A stretch of 7,307 bases of DNA from Marinilabiliales bacterium. GTDB lineage: Bacteria; Bacteroidota; Bacteroidia; Bacteroidales; BM523. How positions within the stretch are numbered: the stretch's first letter is position 1; each line of letters starts with the position of its first letter. The notes below the pieces were generated by a model. That model saw only the letters and a list, made by a program, of their open reading frames with translations, did not search any database and was not told where the DNA came from. Position numbers and translations under genes: made by a program. This document shows, piece by piece, positions 1 through 5,953 of this stretch. The stretch spans positions 1-7,307 of the forward strand of contig PKSZ01000464.1 of NCBI GenBank assembly GCA_002869425.1, read 5' to 3'.

Positions 1-356
1 CCTACAATTGAATCATTATTAGAAACATAAGCCCAGGCTGTTACAGCAATTATCGCAGGATATTTAAAATCAAAAGAAACACGACCTGAGGCATCCGTTT
101 GCTTTTCGAACTTTAATACTTCTTTTGGTAAAACATTATCACCCGGGGTTGAATCAATAACATGAGTATAATCTACTCCAGGACTTGCTGGCTCAACCCT
201 CACCCATGCACCATCCACCGGTACGTTTGCACCACTTTCATTCTTTTCATAAACCGTAACAACTCCAACGGGTGGCTCCGGCTCAGGACATCCTGTCAAT
301 ATAATGCCTAAAATGATTAAAGGTACAATAACAAGTAAATTTCCAATGTTTTTCAT
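1..356 (-). CDS. Lipoprotein of unknown function, N-terminal part (runs off left edge)
   Basis: The ATG at 354-356 opens a frame that stays open to the window edge, giving 118 residues and no stop. The first 23 residues form a lipoprotein signal peptide: a basic start (MKN), a hydrophobic stretch, and the lipobox ILTGC with the lipidated Cys at residue 23. Proline and glutamate follow the Cys (PEPEPP). Acidic residues just after the Cys are typical of Bacteroidota lipoproteins sent to the cell surface, so an outer-membrane, outward-facing location is inferred. The rest looks like an extracellular beta-sandwich: short alternating strands, then a TDASGRVSF segment and a VTAWAYVSN segment, resembling carboxypeptidase-regulatory-like or Ig-like domains. 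No enzymatic motif is visible and the function is unknown. It diverges from the cyclophilin gene across about 130 bp. I found no clear promoter for it there. Confidence 0.8.
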   Translation of the reverse strand, partial: MKNIGNLLVIVPLIILGIILTGCPEPEPPVGVVTVYEKNESGANVPVDGAWVRVEPASPGVDYTHVIDSTPGDNVLPKEVLKFEKQTDASGRVSFDFKYPAIIAVTAWAYVSNNDSIV

Positions 357-395
357 ATCTGTAAAAAAATAGTCTTCAATAAATGAAAAATTGTG

Positions 396-403
396 TTACT
401 TTG
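396..403 (+). promoter_or_regulatory. Possible -7 box for the cyclophilin-pheS pair
   Basis: TTACTTTG matches the Bacteroidota -7 consensus TAnnTTTG at all but its second base. It would place a transcript start near 410 and leave a leader of about 75 bases before the ATG at 487. No convincing TTG element lies 19-21 bases upstream, so this is a weak candidate, chosen mainly because it is the best match in the divergent spacer. Confidence 0.25.
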
Positions 404-486
404 TCTCTGTTTTTAGTAAAACACTTACTTCAACATACAATAATAGTTATTCTTTTTATAATTGTCAACAAAAACAACATATTAAA

Positions 487-1329
487 ATGCGGTATATTTT
501 GCTTTTAGCTGCTTTATTGTCAGTAAATTTATCGAATTACAGTTCATATGCCAATCCTCCAAAAGGAAAAGATAAAATTGTTCTGATTAAGACCAATTAC
601 GGTAATATTAAAGTAAAATTATACAATCAAACTCCTCAACATCGCGATAATTTCCTGAAACTTGTAAAAAAGAATTTTTACGACAGTTTGCTTTTTCACA
701 GGGTAATCAAAGATTTTATGATACAAGGCGGCGATCCGGATTCAAAAAATGCAAAACCAGAGCAGGTGCTTGGAAACGGAGGACCAGGTTATACTATTCC
801 TGCTGAATTTGTTCCTGAATATTATCATAAAAAAGGAGCTTTGGCAGCAGCTCGACAGGGAGATAATGTTAATCCAAGCAAGGCTTCATCAGGATCTCAA
901 TTTTATATCGTTCAGGGAAGAGTTTTTAAAAATGAAGATCTGGATATGATGGAAAAGAAAATGAACCAGAACAAAAAAACCCAGATTCTTTTAGATTTTT
1001 TGGCAAAGCCTGAAAACAAAGAATACAAAGCAAAAGTAGATAGCCTCCAAAAAGCCAGAAGTTTTGATGAACTGAATGTTGTTGCAAAAGAATTGGAAGA
1101 ACTCACTATAGATCAATGGGAGGCAACAGAAAAATTTGCCTTTTCAGAAAAACAAAGAGAAATATATACAACAATTGGAGGCACACCACATCTGGATGGT
1201 GACTATACTGTTTTTGGCGAAGTAATTGAAGGCATGGATGTAATAGATAAAATTGCTTCGGTAAAAACAGGTGCTGCAAACCGACCAGTTGAAGATATAA
1301 TAATGACAATGGAAATTGTAAAACAATAA
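487..1329 (+). CDS. Secreted cyclophilin-type peptidyl-prolyl cis-trans isomerase
   Basis: It would catalyse cis-trans isomerisation of X-Pro bonds and probably helps fold exported proteins in the periplasm. I start it at the ATG at 487 (280 residues) because a signal peptide begins there: MR, a hydrophobic run LLLAALLSVNL, and a likely cleavage after SYA at residue 22. A TTG at 391 in the same frame would bury this signal. The cyclophilin core is clear: FHRVIKDFMIQGGDP at residues 70-84 with catalytic Arg72, Phe77, Met78 and Gln80; GSQFYI at 136-141; HLDGDYTVFGEV at 235-246. The Trp that binds cyclosporin in human cyclophilin A is His235 here. Between residues about 145 and 230 sits a charged, probably helical insertion (rich in Lys and Glu) absent from small cyclophilins such as PpiB; I believe similar insertions occur in Bacteroidota homologues. 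pheS begins nine bases after the stop, so the two are probably co-transcribed. Symbol left blank because the family has several paralogues. Confidence 0.92.
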   Translation: MRYILLLAALLSVNLSNYSSYANPPKGKDKIVLIKTNYGNIKVKLYNQTPQHRDNFLKLVKKNFYDSLLFHRVIKDFMIQGGDPDSKNAKPEQVLGNGGPGYTIPAEFVPEYYHKKGALAAARQGDNVNPSKASSGSQFYIVQGRVFKNEDLDMMEKKMNQNKKTQILLDFLAKPENKEYKAKVDSLQKARSFDELNVVAKELEELTIDQWEATEKFAFSEKQREIYTTIGGTPHLDGDYTVFGEVIEGMDVIDKIASVKTGAANRPVEDIIMTMEIVKQ

Positions 1330-1338
1330 TTGAGTTTT

Positions 1339-2354
1339 ATGTTAGAACAGATTGAAAAGTTATTACAGGAACTGGATTCTTTCCAGTCTGAAACGCTGCA
1401 AGAAATTGAAGATTTCAGAATTAAAATGCTTGGGAAAAAGGGTGATATTACTGCACTTTTCGGACTATTTAAACAAGTACCACCCGAACAAAAAAAGAGT
1501 TTGGTCAAAAACTCAATGAACTAAAAACAAAAGCAACTGATAAAATTAATGATCTTAAAAGTAAAGCTTCAGGTAAAGATTCTGACACAGGCAATATAGA
1601 CTTCAGCATGCCGGCCAATCATGATGATATCGGGGCTCGCCATCCACTATCTGCCACAAGAAATGAAATTATTGATATTTTTTCCCGATTGGGTTTCGTT
1701 ATTTCCGAAGGTCCTGAAATTGAAGACGACTGGCATGTATTCTCTGCATTGAATTTCCCTAAAGATCACCCTGCAAGGGATATGCAGGATACTTTTTTTA
1801 TCACAGAAGATCGTGAATTACTATTGAGAACGCATACTTCGTCTGTACAGGTTCGAGTGATGCAAAACGAAAAGCCACCCATCAGAACCATATCTCCTGG
1901 ACGAGTTTTTAGAAACGAAGCCATTTCTGCAAGATCACATTGTATCTTTCACCAGGTTGAAGGTTTATATATTGATGAAAATGTATCTTTTGCTGATTTG
2001 AAACAAACACTATTATTTTTTGCCAAAGAAATGTTTGGTGAAAAAACAAAAATTAGGTTAAGACCTTCATATTTCCCATTTACTGAACCATCTGCTGAAA
2101 TGGATATAAGCTGCAATCTCTGTGGAGGCAAAGGCTGTAATATGTGTAAATACACTGGTTGGGTAGAAATTATGGGATGTGGTATGGTAGACCCAAATGT
2201 TCTGGAAAGTTGTGGGATTGACAACAAAAAATATACTGGTTATGCTTTTGGTATGGGTGTTGAAAGAATTGCAATTCTAAAATATCAGATTAAAGATATC
2301 AGGCTGTTTTTCGAAAACGATATACGATTTTTAAAACAGTTTACATCTGCTTAA
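1339..2354 (+). CDS. pheS: Phenylalanine-tRNA ligase alpha subunit, interrupted by a -1 frame change
   Basis: This is the catalytic subunit of cytosolic PheRS (alpha2beta2), which charges tRNA-Phe. As written, the frame from the ATG at 1339 stops at 1522-1524, and the remainder reads in another frame whose first in-frame ATG is at 1608. Changing frame at the seven-A run 1490-1496 joins the halves into one 338-residue protein of normal length, reading [15 protein letters not shown] across the joint. Residues 1-90 are the helical tRNA-contacting arm. The class II catalytic domain follows: [12 protein letters not shown] (143-154), motif 2 GRVFRNE (188-194) with FHQVEG (204-209), and motif 3 [10 protein letters not shown] (305-314). 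Ala303 in YAFGMG is the position that sets Phe specificity in E. coli (Ala294). A four-Cys zinc-knuckle-like cluster, C259, C262, C267 and C270, is present. No other damage is visible, so the gene is probably functional in the cell. The start at 1339 is preferred over an upstream TTG at 1330. pheT is not adjacent. An annotator that does not bridge the frames would report only 1608-2354. Confidence 0.93.
1490..1497 (+). other. pheS: Seven-A run and in-frame A_AAA_AAG slippery heptamer at the pheS frame break
   Basis: In the frame of the pheS ATG the codons here are CAA AAA AAG, so the heptamer A_AAA_AAG lies in the register required for tandem -1 slippage, as in E. coli dnaX. After a -1 slip the next codon is GAG at 1497-1499 and translation continues into the correct PheS sequence. 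One extra A in the run would give the same protein. The run is therefore either the site of a homopolymer read error, a real deletion, or a recoding site. The sequence alone cannot separate these. Confidence 0.6.
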
Positions 2355-2435
2355 ACAGGAAGTATATGGTTTGTTTCGGGTTGAATAAGTATAACATTAC
2401 ATTGTTTGCTTTGCAGCCCAACCTATTTATACAGA

Positions 2436-2456
2436 AAAAGGAGCAATGCTCCTTTT
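2436..2456. terminator. Bidirectional intrinsic terminator between pheS and the OsmC-like gene
   Basis: AAAAGGAGC (2436-2444) pairs perfectly with GCTCCTTTT (2448-2456) across a three-base AAT loop. On the plus strand the T-rich tail ends transcripts from pheS, about 80 bases after its stop. On the minus strand the stem begins directly after the stop codon of the OsmC-like gene (2458-2460) and ends in a U-rich stretch as well. It sits between two convergent genes, where a shared terminator is expected. Confidence 0.85.
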
Positions 2457-2457
2457 A

Positions 2458-2874
2458 TTATTCTTCCAAACGAATCTCTGATGTAATTTGCATAGCTTTT
2501 TTGTAAACAGCGCTTACTCCACAATAACTCTCTTCTGATAGCTTCACTGCTTTCTTAATTTTATCTAAGGGTAGATTTTTTCCCTTTACAGTATAAACAA
2601 CGTGCATAGAGACATATCTTTTGGGCTGATCTTCAGATAATTCACCATCAACAGAGACCTTCAAATCATCAAACTCAACCCTCATTTTCTTTAAAATGGA
2701 AACAACATCCATCCCTGTACAACCTGCAAGCGACAACAACATTAATGGCTTGGGTCTGGGGCCTTTATCATTACCTCCTACTGTTTCGTCTGCATCAATA
2801 ACCAACTTATGTCCATTTAACTCCGTTTCAAAAGACATCCCTCCTGTCCAGTCTAAATCTACTGAATGTTTCAT
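2458..2874 (-). CDS. OsmC/YhfA-family protein (thiol peroxidase-like fold)
   Basis: It is a 138-residue cytoplasmic protein of the OsmC/Ohr superfamily. Members of the Ohr and OsmC branches reduce organic hydroperoxides with a Cys pair. The two expected cysteines are here: Cys52 in SLAGCTGMDVVSILKK and Cys118 in ESYCGVSAV, spaced as in the family. The wording around them, including GPRPKPLMLLSLAGC and MDVVSILKK, is closest to the E. coli YhfA branch, whose substrate is not established, so peroxidase activity is an inference. The start at 2874 is supported by a purine-rich GGGGGA ten or so bases upstream, one of the few Shine-Dalgarno-like sites in this window. It lies 12 bases after the stop of the CoA-binding-domain gene, and the two are very likely one transcript ending at the terminator at 2436-2456. 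Confidence 0.88.
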   Translation of the reverse strand: MKHSVDLDWTGGMSFETELNGHKLVIDADETVGGNDKGPRPKPLMLLSLAGCTGMDVVSILKKMRVEFDDLKVSVDGELSEDQPKRYVSMHVVYTVKGKNLPLDKIKKAVKLSEESYCGVSAVYKKAMQITSEIRLEE

Positions 2875-2880
2875 ATCAAT

Positions 2881-2886
2881 TCCCCC
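2881..2886 (-). promoter_or_regulatory. Shine-Dalgarno-like site for the OsmC-like gene
   Basis: Read on the minus strand, the gap between the upstream stop codon and the ATG at 2874 is GGGGGAATTGAT. The G-run can pair with the CCUCC core of 16S rRNA at normal spacing. It fixes the start of the OsmC-like gene and suggests translation is reinitiated after the upstream gene. Confidence 0.5.
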
Positions 2887-3249
2887 TTAATACTGATCCG
2901 TTGAAAGCATCACCAAAGTACAAGCTTCAATGGGCTCAATACCTTTATCCTTCAACATATTTTCAAACTCCGGATTTTCTGTTCCCGGATTAAAAATTAC
3001 CCTTTCAGGCTTCAACCCAACTATATAATCATAATAATCCGGTTGATTCCTTGGTCCAACATATAAGGTTACCGTATGAACATCGTTTATTTCTGGTTTA
3101 CCTTTTAATATCTGCTTTCCTGCAACTTCACCATCTTTTATTCCTACTGGTATTGCTTCATGCTTATAATCTGTCAATTTATGCATGGCCATATAAGAAT
3201 ACCTTTCAGGTTTTGTACTGGCACCAATGACGACTGTTTTCTTTGACAT
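2887..3249 (-). CDS. CoA-binding-domain protein (small Rossmann fold)
   Basis: It is a 120-residue single-domain protein of the CoA_binding_2 type, as in E. coli YccU. These are stand-alone relatives of the CoA-binding domain of succinyl-CoA synthetase; their ligand is presumed to be CoA or another nucleotide and their role is mostly unknown. The family signs are the N-terminal strand and turn VVIGASTKPERYSYMAM (6-22), a central VTLYVGP strand (60-66), and the nucleotide-side loop VIFNPGTENPEFE (84-96). A conserved-looking Cys110 sits in EACTLVML near the C-terminus. It is the first gene of a two-gene minus-strand unit with the OsmC-like protein. That pairing hints at thiol or redox metabolism, but this is inference. 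The start at 3249 is supported by the -7 box about 25 bases upstream. Confidence 0.85.
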   Translation of the reverse strand: MSKKTVVIGASTKPERYSYMAMHKLTDYKHEAIPVGIKDGEVAGKQILKGKPEINDVHTVTLYVGPRNQPDYYDYIVGLKPERVIFNPGTENPEFENMLKDKGIEPIEACTLVMLSTDQY

Positions 3250-3273
3250 AGCAATTAATTTTTATCTGTTACA

Positions 3274-3281
3274 CAAAGATA
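3274..3281 (-). promoter_or_regulatory. Promoter -7 box for the CoA-binding/OsmC-like pair
   Basis: On the minus strand this reads TATCTTTG, an exact match to the Bacteroidota -7 consensus TAnnTTTG. A transcript start near 3268 would leave a leader of about 19 AT-rich bases before the ATG at 3249. No clear TTG element is seen 19-21 bases upstream of it. Confidence 0.55.
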
Positions 3282-3315
3282 CAAAATTCATATGTAATTA
3301 TCTATATATTTTAAA

Positions 3316-3744
3316 CTATTGCACATATCTCATAGGATAATGCACAATACCAGCCTCCATAAACTTCTCACCATCAATCACAAATCCATTCTTTTTATAG
3401 AATTCTACAGCAATATCCTGTGAGTATAAAAAAATGTTCTTATTGTCATTCTTTACTGAATCGATAATGGCTTCAAGTACTATTTTTCCAAAACCTTTGC
3501 CTCTCTCTGCAATCAAAACAGCAAATCTTTCCAATTTATATGAATCCTTTACCAATCTAAACCTGGCTGTAGCAACAGCCTTACCATCTTTCAACACAAG
3601 TATATGCTTCGCTTTATCGTCCAGGCCATCCTGTTCAATCTCAACTGGCACATTTTGTTCATGTATAAAAACAACATCTCTTATCTTTTTACAACTTTCA
3701 AAAAGGGGATTGTCTATACCATGAAACTTTTCTACTTTTAACAT
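3316..3744 (-). CDS. GNAT-family N-acetyltransferase (YjcF-like)
   Basis: It is a 142-residue cytoplasmic acyltransferase that would move an acetyl group from acetyl-CoA to an amine; the acceptor cannot be told from sequence. The GNAT fold is visible in order: an N-terminal segment IRDVVFIHEQNVPVEIE (21-37) typical of the YjcF/ElaA-like branch, the strand AVATARFRLV (56-65), motif A with LERFAV followed by the pyrophosphate-binding loop RGKGFG (81-86), and motif B FYKKNGF (115-121). It ends EAGIVHYPMRYVQ, the usual tail of this branch. Length is normal. It stands alone on the minus strand, 66 bases upstream of the CoA-binding-domain gene, and may read through into that pair since no terminator hairpin is evident between them. 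It diverges from the TatD-family gene with only 12 bp between the start codons. Confidence 0.88.
   Translation of the reverse strand: MLKVEKFHGIDNPLFESCKKIRDVVFIHEQNVPVEIEQDGLDDKAKHILVLKDGKAVATARFRLVKDSYKLERFAVLIAERGKGFGKIVLEAIIDSVKNDNKNIFLYSQDIAVEFYKKNGFVIDGEKFMEAGIVHYPMRYVQ
3710..3740 (+). promoter_or_regulatory. Candidate promoter for the TatD-tcdA-pgeF cluster
   Basis: TTG at 3710-3712 is followed after 20 bases by TACTTTTA at 3733-3740, one mismatch from TAnnTTTG. This spacing falls within the 19-21 bases usual for Bacteroidota promoters. The start would be near 3746, about ten bases before the ATG at 3757. The whole element lies inside the 5' end of the GNAT gene. Confidence 0.4.
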
Positions 3745-3756
3745 AAGAATTACATT

Positions 3757-4422
3757 ATGATTTTAAAGGAGCACAAATTTATCAATATTCATACACACAA
3801 TCCGAATTCTTGTGCAGATAATATTTCTATTCTAAATTATGCACCTAACATATCATTCCCGGATAAAGCTTATTTTTCATATGGAATACATCCCTGGGAC
3901 ATTGAAAATCATAACATTGAGACAATAAATTTTGACAGATATGTTTCACCCAATAATTGTATCGCTATTGGAGAAACAGGGATTGACAAAACCATAAGTA
4001 CAAAGCTATACAAACAGGTAATGGTATTTGAAAAACATATCAGTATTTCCGAAAAGTACAAAAAACCACTCATCATACATTGTGTTAAGGCCCATTCAGA
4101 AATACTGGAATTACACAAAATATACAAGCCAACACAAGCATGGATTTTACATGCCTACGCCAATAGCATTCAAATGACACGCAATCTGGTAGATAAGGGA
4201 TTGTATTTCTCCATGGGCATGAGAGAACTAAGCAGATCAAAAGGAAAAAAAGATTTCATTCATTCAATTCCTCTCAGTAAACTATTTTTTGAAACAGACA
4301 ACAGCAAACAAAGCATACAGGAAGTATACATTGAAGCATCAAAAAAGCTAAATACGGCTATTGATCAATTAATAGAAATTACCACTATAAATTTTCATCA
4401 TTGTTTTAACTTTAGTATATGA
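3757..4422 (+). CDS. TatD-family metal-dependent hydrolase (short form)
   Basis: It is a 221-residue TIM-barrel hydrolase of the TatD family; characterised members are divalent-metal nucleases (3'-5' exonuclease or DNase), but the substrate here is not known. All six metal ligands of the family can be placed: His12 and His14 in FINIHTHNP, Glu73 in AIGETGID, His108 in PLIIHC, His132 in ILHAYANS, and Asp181 in LFFETDNS. The family marker SYGIHPWD is at 41-48. It is about 35-40 residues shorter than E. coli TatD, with shortened loops after the HxH motif and at the C-terminus, a form I associate with Bacteroidota. No Shine-Dalgarno site is visible. It is the first gene of a cluster: its stop overlaps the start of tcdA by four bases (ATGA), which implies translational coupling. 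Confidence 0.88.
   Translation: MILKEHKFINIHTHNPNSCADNISILNYAPNISFPDKAYFSYGIHPWDIENHNIETINFDRYVSPNNCIAIGETGIDKTISTKLYKQVMVFEKHISISEKYKKPLIIHCVKAHSEILELHKIYKPTQAWILHAYANSIQMTRNLVDKGLYFSMGMRELSRSKGKKDFIHSIPLSKLFFETDNSKQSIQEVYIEASKKLNTAIDQLIEITTINFHHCFNFSI
3774..3781 (-). promoter_or_regulatory. Candidate -7 box for the GNAT gene
   Basis: On the minus strand this is TAAATTTG, an exact TAnnTTTG match. A start near 3767 gives a leader of about 23 bases before the GNAT ATG at 3744. A TTG on the same strand (3798-3800) lies 16 bases upstream, closer than the usual 19-21. The box is inside the TatD-family coding region. Confidence 0.4.
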
Positions 4423-5162
4423 ACAAAACCAATTGGCAATCAAGAACAGAACTTCTAATTGGATCAGGTAATCTTCAACAATTTACAAATGCCCATGTTC
4501 TCGTAGTTGGCCTGGGTGGAGTTGGGGCTTATGCTGCTGAAATGCTATGTCGAGCCGGAATAGGTAAACTAACCATTGTAGATGGAGACAATATTCATAC
4601 AACCAACAGAAACCGCCAATTACCAGCTCTTATCGATACAGAAGGCAAAAGCAAAGCTTATTTACTGGAAGAAAGATTTAAAAAAATAAATCCGGAAATT
4701 GATATAAAAGCGATTAATACTTTCCTTAAAGAAAATGCTATAACCGAGCTGTTACAAGAACCTTACTCATATATTATTGATGCAATTGATACCCTTTCTC
4801 CCAAGGTTTTTCTGATATACAAAGCCATCAAAAACAAACAAAAAATTGTTTCTGCCATGGGTGCTGCAGGAAAACTAGATCCCGGACTTATTGAAGTATG
4901 TGATATTTCCCAATCAAAAAATTGTAAACTAGCCCGTTTTGTAAGAAAGAAACTGCACAGATTGGATATATACACCGGATTTGATGTTGTATACTCACCA
5001 GAGCCCGTTTCAGGTATTTCTCATGCTGATGAACCCTCAGAAAATAAACTCACAACACTTGGTACAATATCCTACATGCCTGCAATTTTTGGATGCTATT
5101 GTGCATCTGTTGTAATAAGAAACTTATTAAAAACTGAACATGAAAATAGCCTACAGAAATAA
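4419..5162 (+). CDS. tcdA: tRNA threonylcarbamoyladenosine dehydratase
   Basis: TcdA (CsdL/YgdL) is an E1-like ATP-dependent enzyme that dehydrates t6A37 of ANN-decoding tRNAs to cyclic ct6A. The 247-residue product has the full family layout: the ATP-binding loop VVGLGGVGAYAAEMLCRAGIG (29-49), the acidic strand IVDGDNI (53-59), NRNRQLPAL (63-71) with the Arg that contacts ATP in E1 enzymes, the IIDAIDTLSPK segment (119-129), SAMGAAGKLDP (145-155), and the C-terminal GTISYMPAIFGCYCAS helix region (215-230). The VYSPEPV string (191-197) separates it from ThiF and MoeB, as does the absence of the zinc CxxC pairs of those proteins. Its start overlaps the stop of the TatD-family gene by four bases, and its last 23 bases overlap pgeF, so the three are probably translated from one message. 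Confidence 0.93.
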   Translation: MNKTNWQSRTELLIGSGNLQQFTNAHVLVVGLGGVGAYAAEMLCRAGIGKLTIVDGDNIHTTNRNRQLPALIDTEGKSKAYLLEERFKKINPEIDIKAINTFLKENAITELLQEPYSYIIDAIDTLSPKVFLIYKAIKNKQKIVSAMGAAGKLDPGLIEVCDISQSKNCKLARFVRKKLHRLDIYTGFDVVYSPEPVSGISHADEPSENKLTTLGTISYMPAIFGCYCASVVIRNLLKTEHENSLQK

Positions 5163-5946
5163 CATTCCTTTATTTCAGTTTACAAAATTTCTTTCACATC
5201 AATCCATTGATCATTTTATTTCGGGAAGAGAAGGAGGAATAAGTACAGGCAACTTTAGCAGCCTTAATCTGGGATACAAATCCGGTTATGACCGCAAAAA
5301 TGTTTCAAAAAACTGGTCATTACTATGTAAAGCGCTGAATATTCCTGATAACAAACTCTTATTTCCAATACAAACACATAGTAAAAATATCAAGATAATA
5401 ACAGAAGATATTAAGGTTGAATCATACCAGGATATTCAGGATAAATTTCCTGATACAGATGGTTTTATCACAAATCGAAATGATATTTATATTGCTGTTT
5501 TACTGGCCGACTGTGTACCCGTTATTCTATTTGATCCCAATAACAAAATTATAGCTGTTGTTCATTCTGGCTGGAGAGGAACCATTAAAAATATCGTAGG
5601 TCATGCAATAGATTTGATGGAAAGTGAATTTCAATGTAAATCAGAAAATATTCTAATTGGTATTGGTCCTTCCATCGGACAAGATGCCTTTGAGGTTGGC
5701 CCTGAAGTTACCCAGGAGTTTGTTCATACTTTTGGTGATAATGCCCATTCCATCATCGAAAAGAAAGAAAAGGATCATATCAATCTTTGGAATGCCATCA
5801 AAATACAATGTGTGAAAAAAGGAATACCTGAAAAAAACATCGAAATATCGGGTATTTGTAACTATTCAAACCCTGAAGATTTCTATTCTTACAGACAACA
5901 AAAAGGAACTACAGGCAGATTTGCTGCAGGAATAAGACTTTTATAA
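5140..5946 (+). CDS. pgeF: Peptidoglycan editing factor PgeF / YfiH-LACC1 family multi-copper-polyphenol oxidoreductase-like protein
   Basis: Members of this family (YfiH, DUF152, human LACC1) act as purine nucleoside phosphorylase/adenosine deaminase, and in E. coli PgeF prevents L-Ser from replacing L-Ala in peptidoglycan precursors; older annotation calls them laccases. The 268-residue product has the zinc-site residues His80 in FPIQTHS, Cys125 in LLADCVPV and His142 in VVHSGWRGT. Other family blocks are DTDGFIT (105-111), IGIGPSIG (173-180), CNYSNPEDFYSYR (240-252) and GTTGRFAAGI (257-266). I keep the ATG at 5140 although it overlaps tcdA by 23 bases, because the next ATG lies far inside the domain. 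It closes the three-gene cluster. Only seven bases separate its stop from the stop of the convergent arsR gene and no terminator hairpin is visible there. Confidence 0.92.
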   Translation: MKIAYRNNIPLFQFTKFLSHQSIDHFISGREGGISTGNFSSLNLGYKSGYDRKNVSKNWSLLCKALNIPDNKLLFPIQTHSKNIKIITEDIKVESYQDIQDKFPDTDGFITNRNDIYIAVLLADCVPVILFDPNNKIIAVVHSGWRGTIKNIVGHAIDLMESEFQCKSENILIGIGPSIGQDAFEVGPEVTQEFVHTFGDNAHSIIEKKEKDHINLWNAIKIQCVKKGIPEKNIEISGICNYSNPEDFYSYRQQKGTTGRFAAGIRLL

Positions 5947-5953
5947 TGCTTTA

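Noticed and set aside
391..486. Upstream TTG start that would lengthen the cyclophilin by 32 residues
   Set aside because: The extension would place a hydrophilic tail before a clear signal peptide beginning at the ATG at 487, and it overlaps the likely promoter.
1330..1338. TTG at 1330 as the pheS start
   Set aside because: An ATG three codons later gives the usual PheS N-terminus; TTG starts are uncommon and add nothing.
749..1508. Several 60-100 codon open frames on both strands over the cyclophilin and the start of pheS
   Set aside because: They lie wholly within strongly supported genes, have no family motifs and read as low-complexity products of AT-rich antisense or offset frames.
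1949..2227. Minus-strand frame opposite pheS (92 codons)
   Set aside because: It is a shadow of the conserved synthetase domain and has no recognisable features or upstream signal.
2355..2435. Possible small gene or RNA between pheS and the terminator
   Set aside because: There is no start with a plausible frame, no stable fold by eye other than the terminator and no promoter box; it looks like a plain 3' untranslated region.
2696..2890. Plus-strand frame opposite the OsmC-like gene
   Set aside because: Antisense shadow; the minus-strand protein has conserved Cys motifs and a ribosome-binding site.
3434..3724. Plus-strand frame of 96 codons opposite the GNAT gene
   Set aside because: The Ser/Leu-rich product is typical of antisense reading of a Lys/Glu-rich gene; the GNAT motifs are unambiguous.
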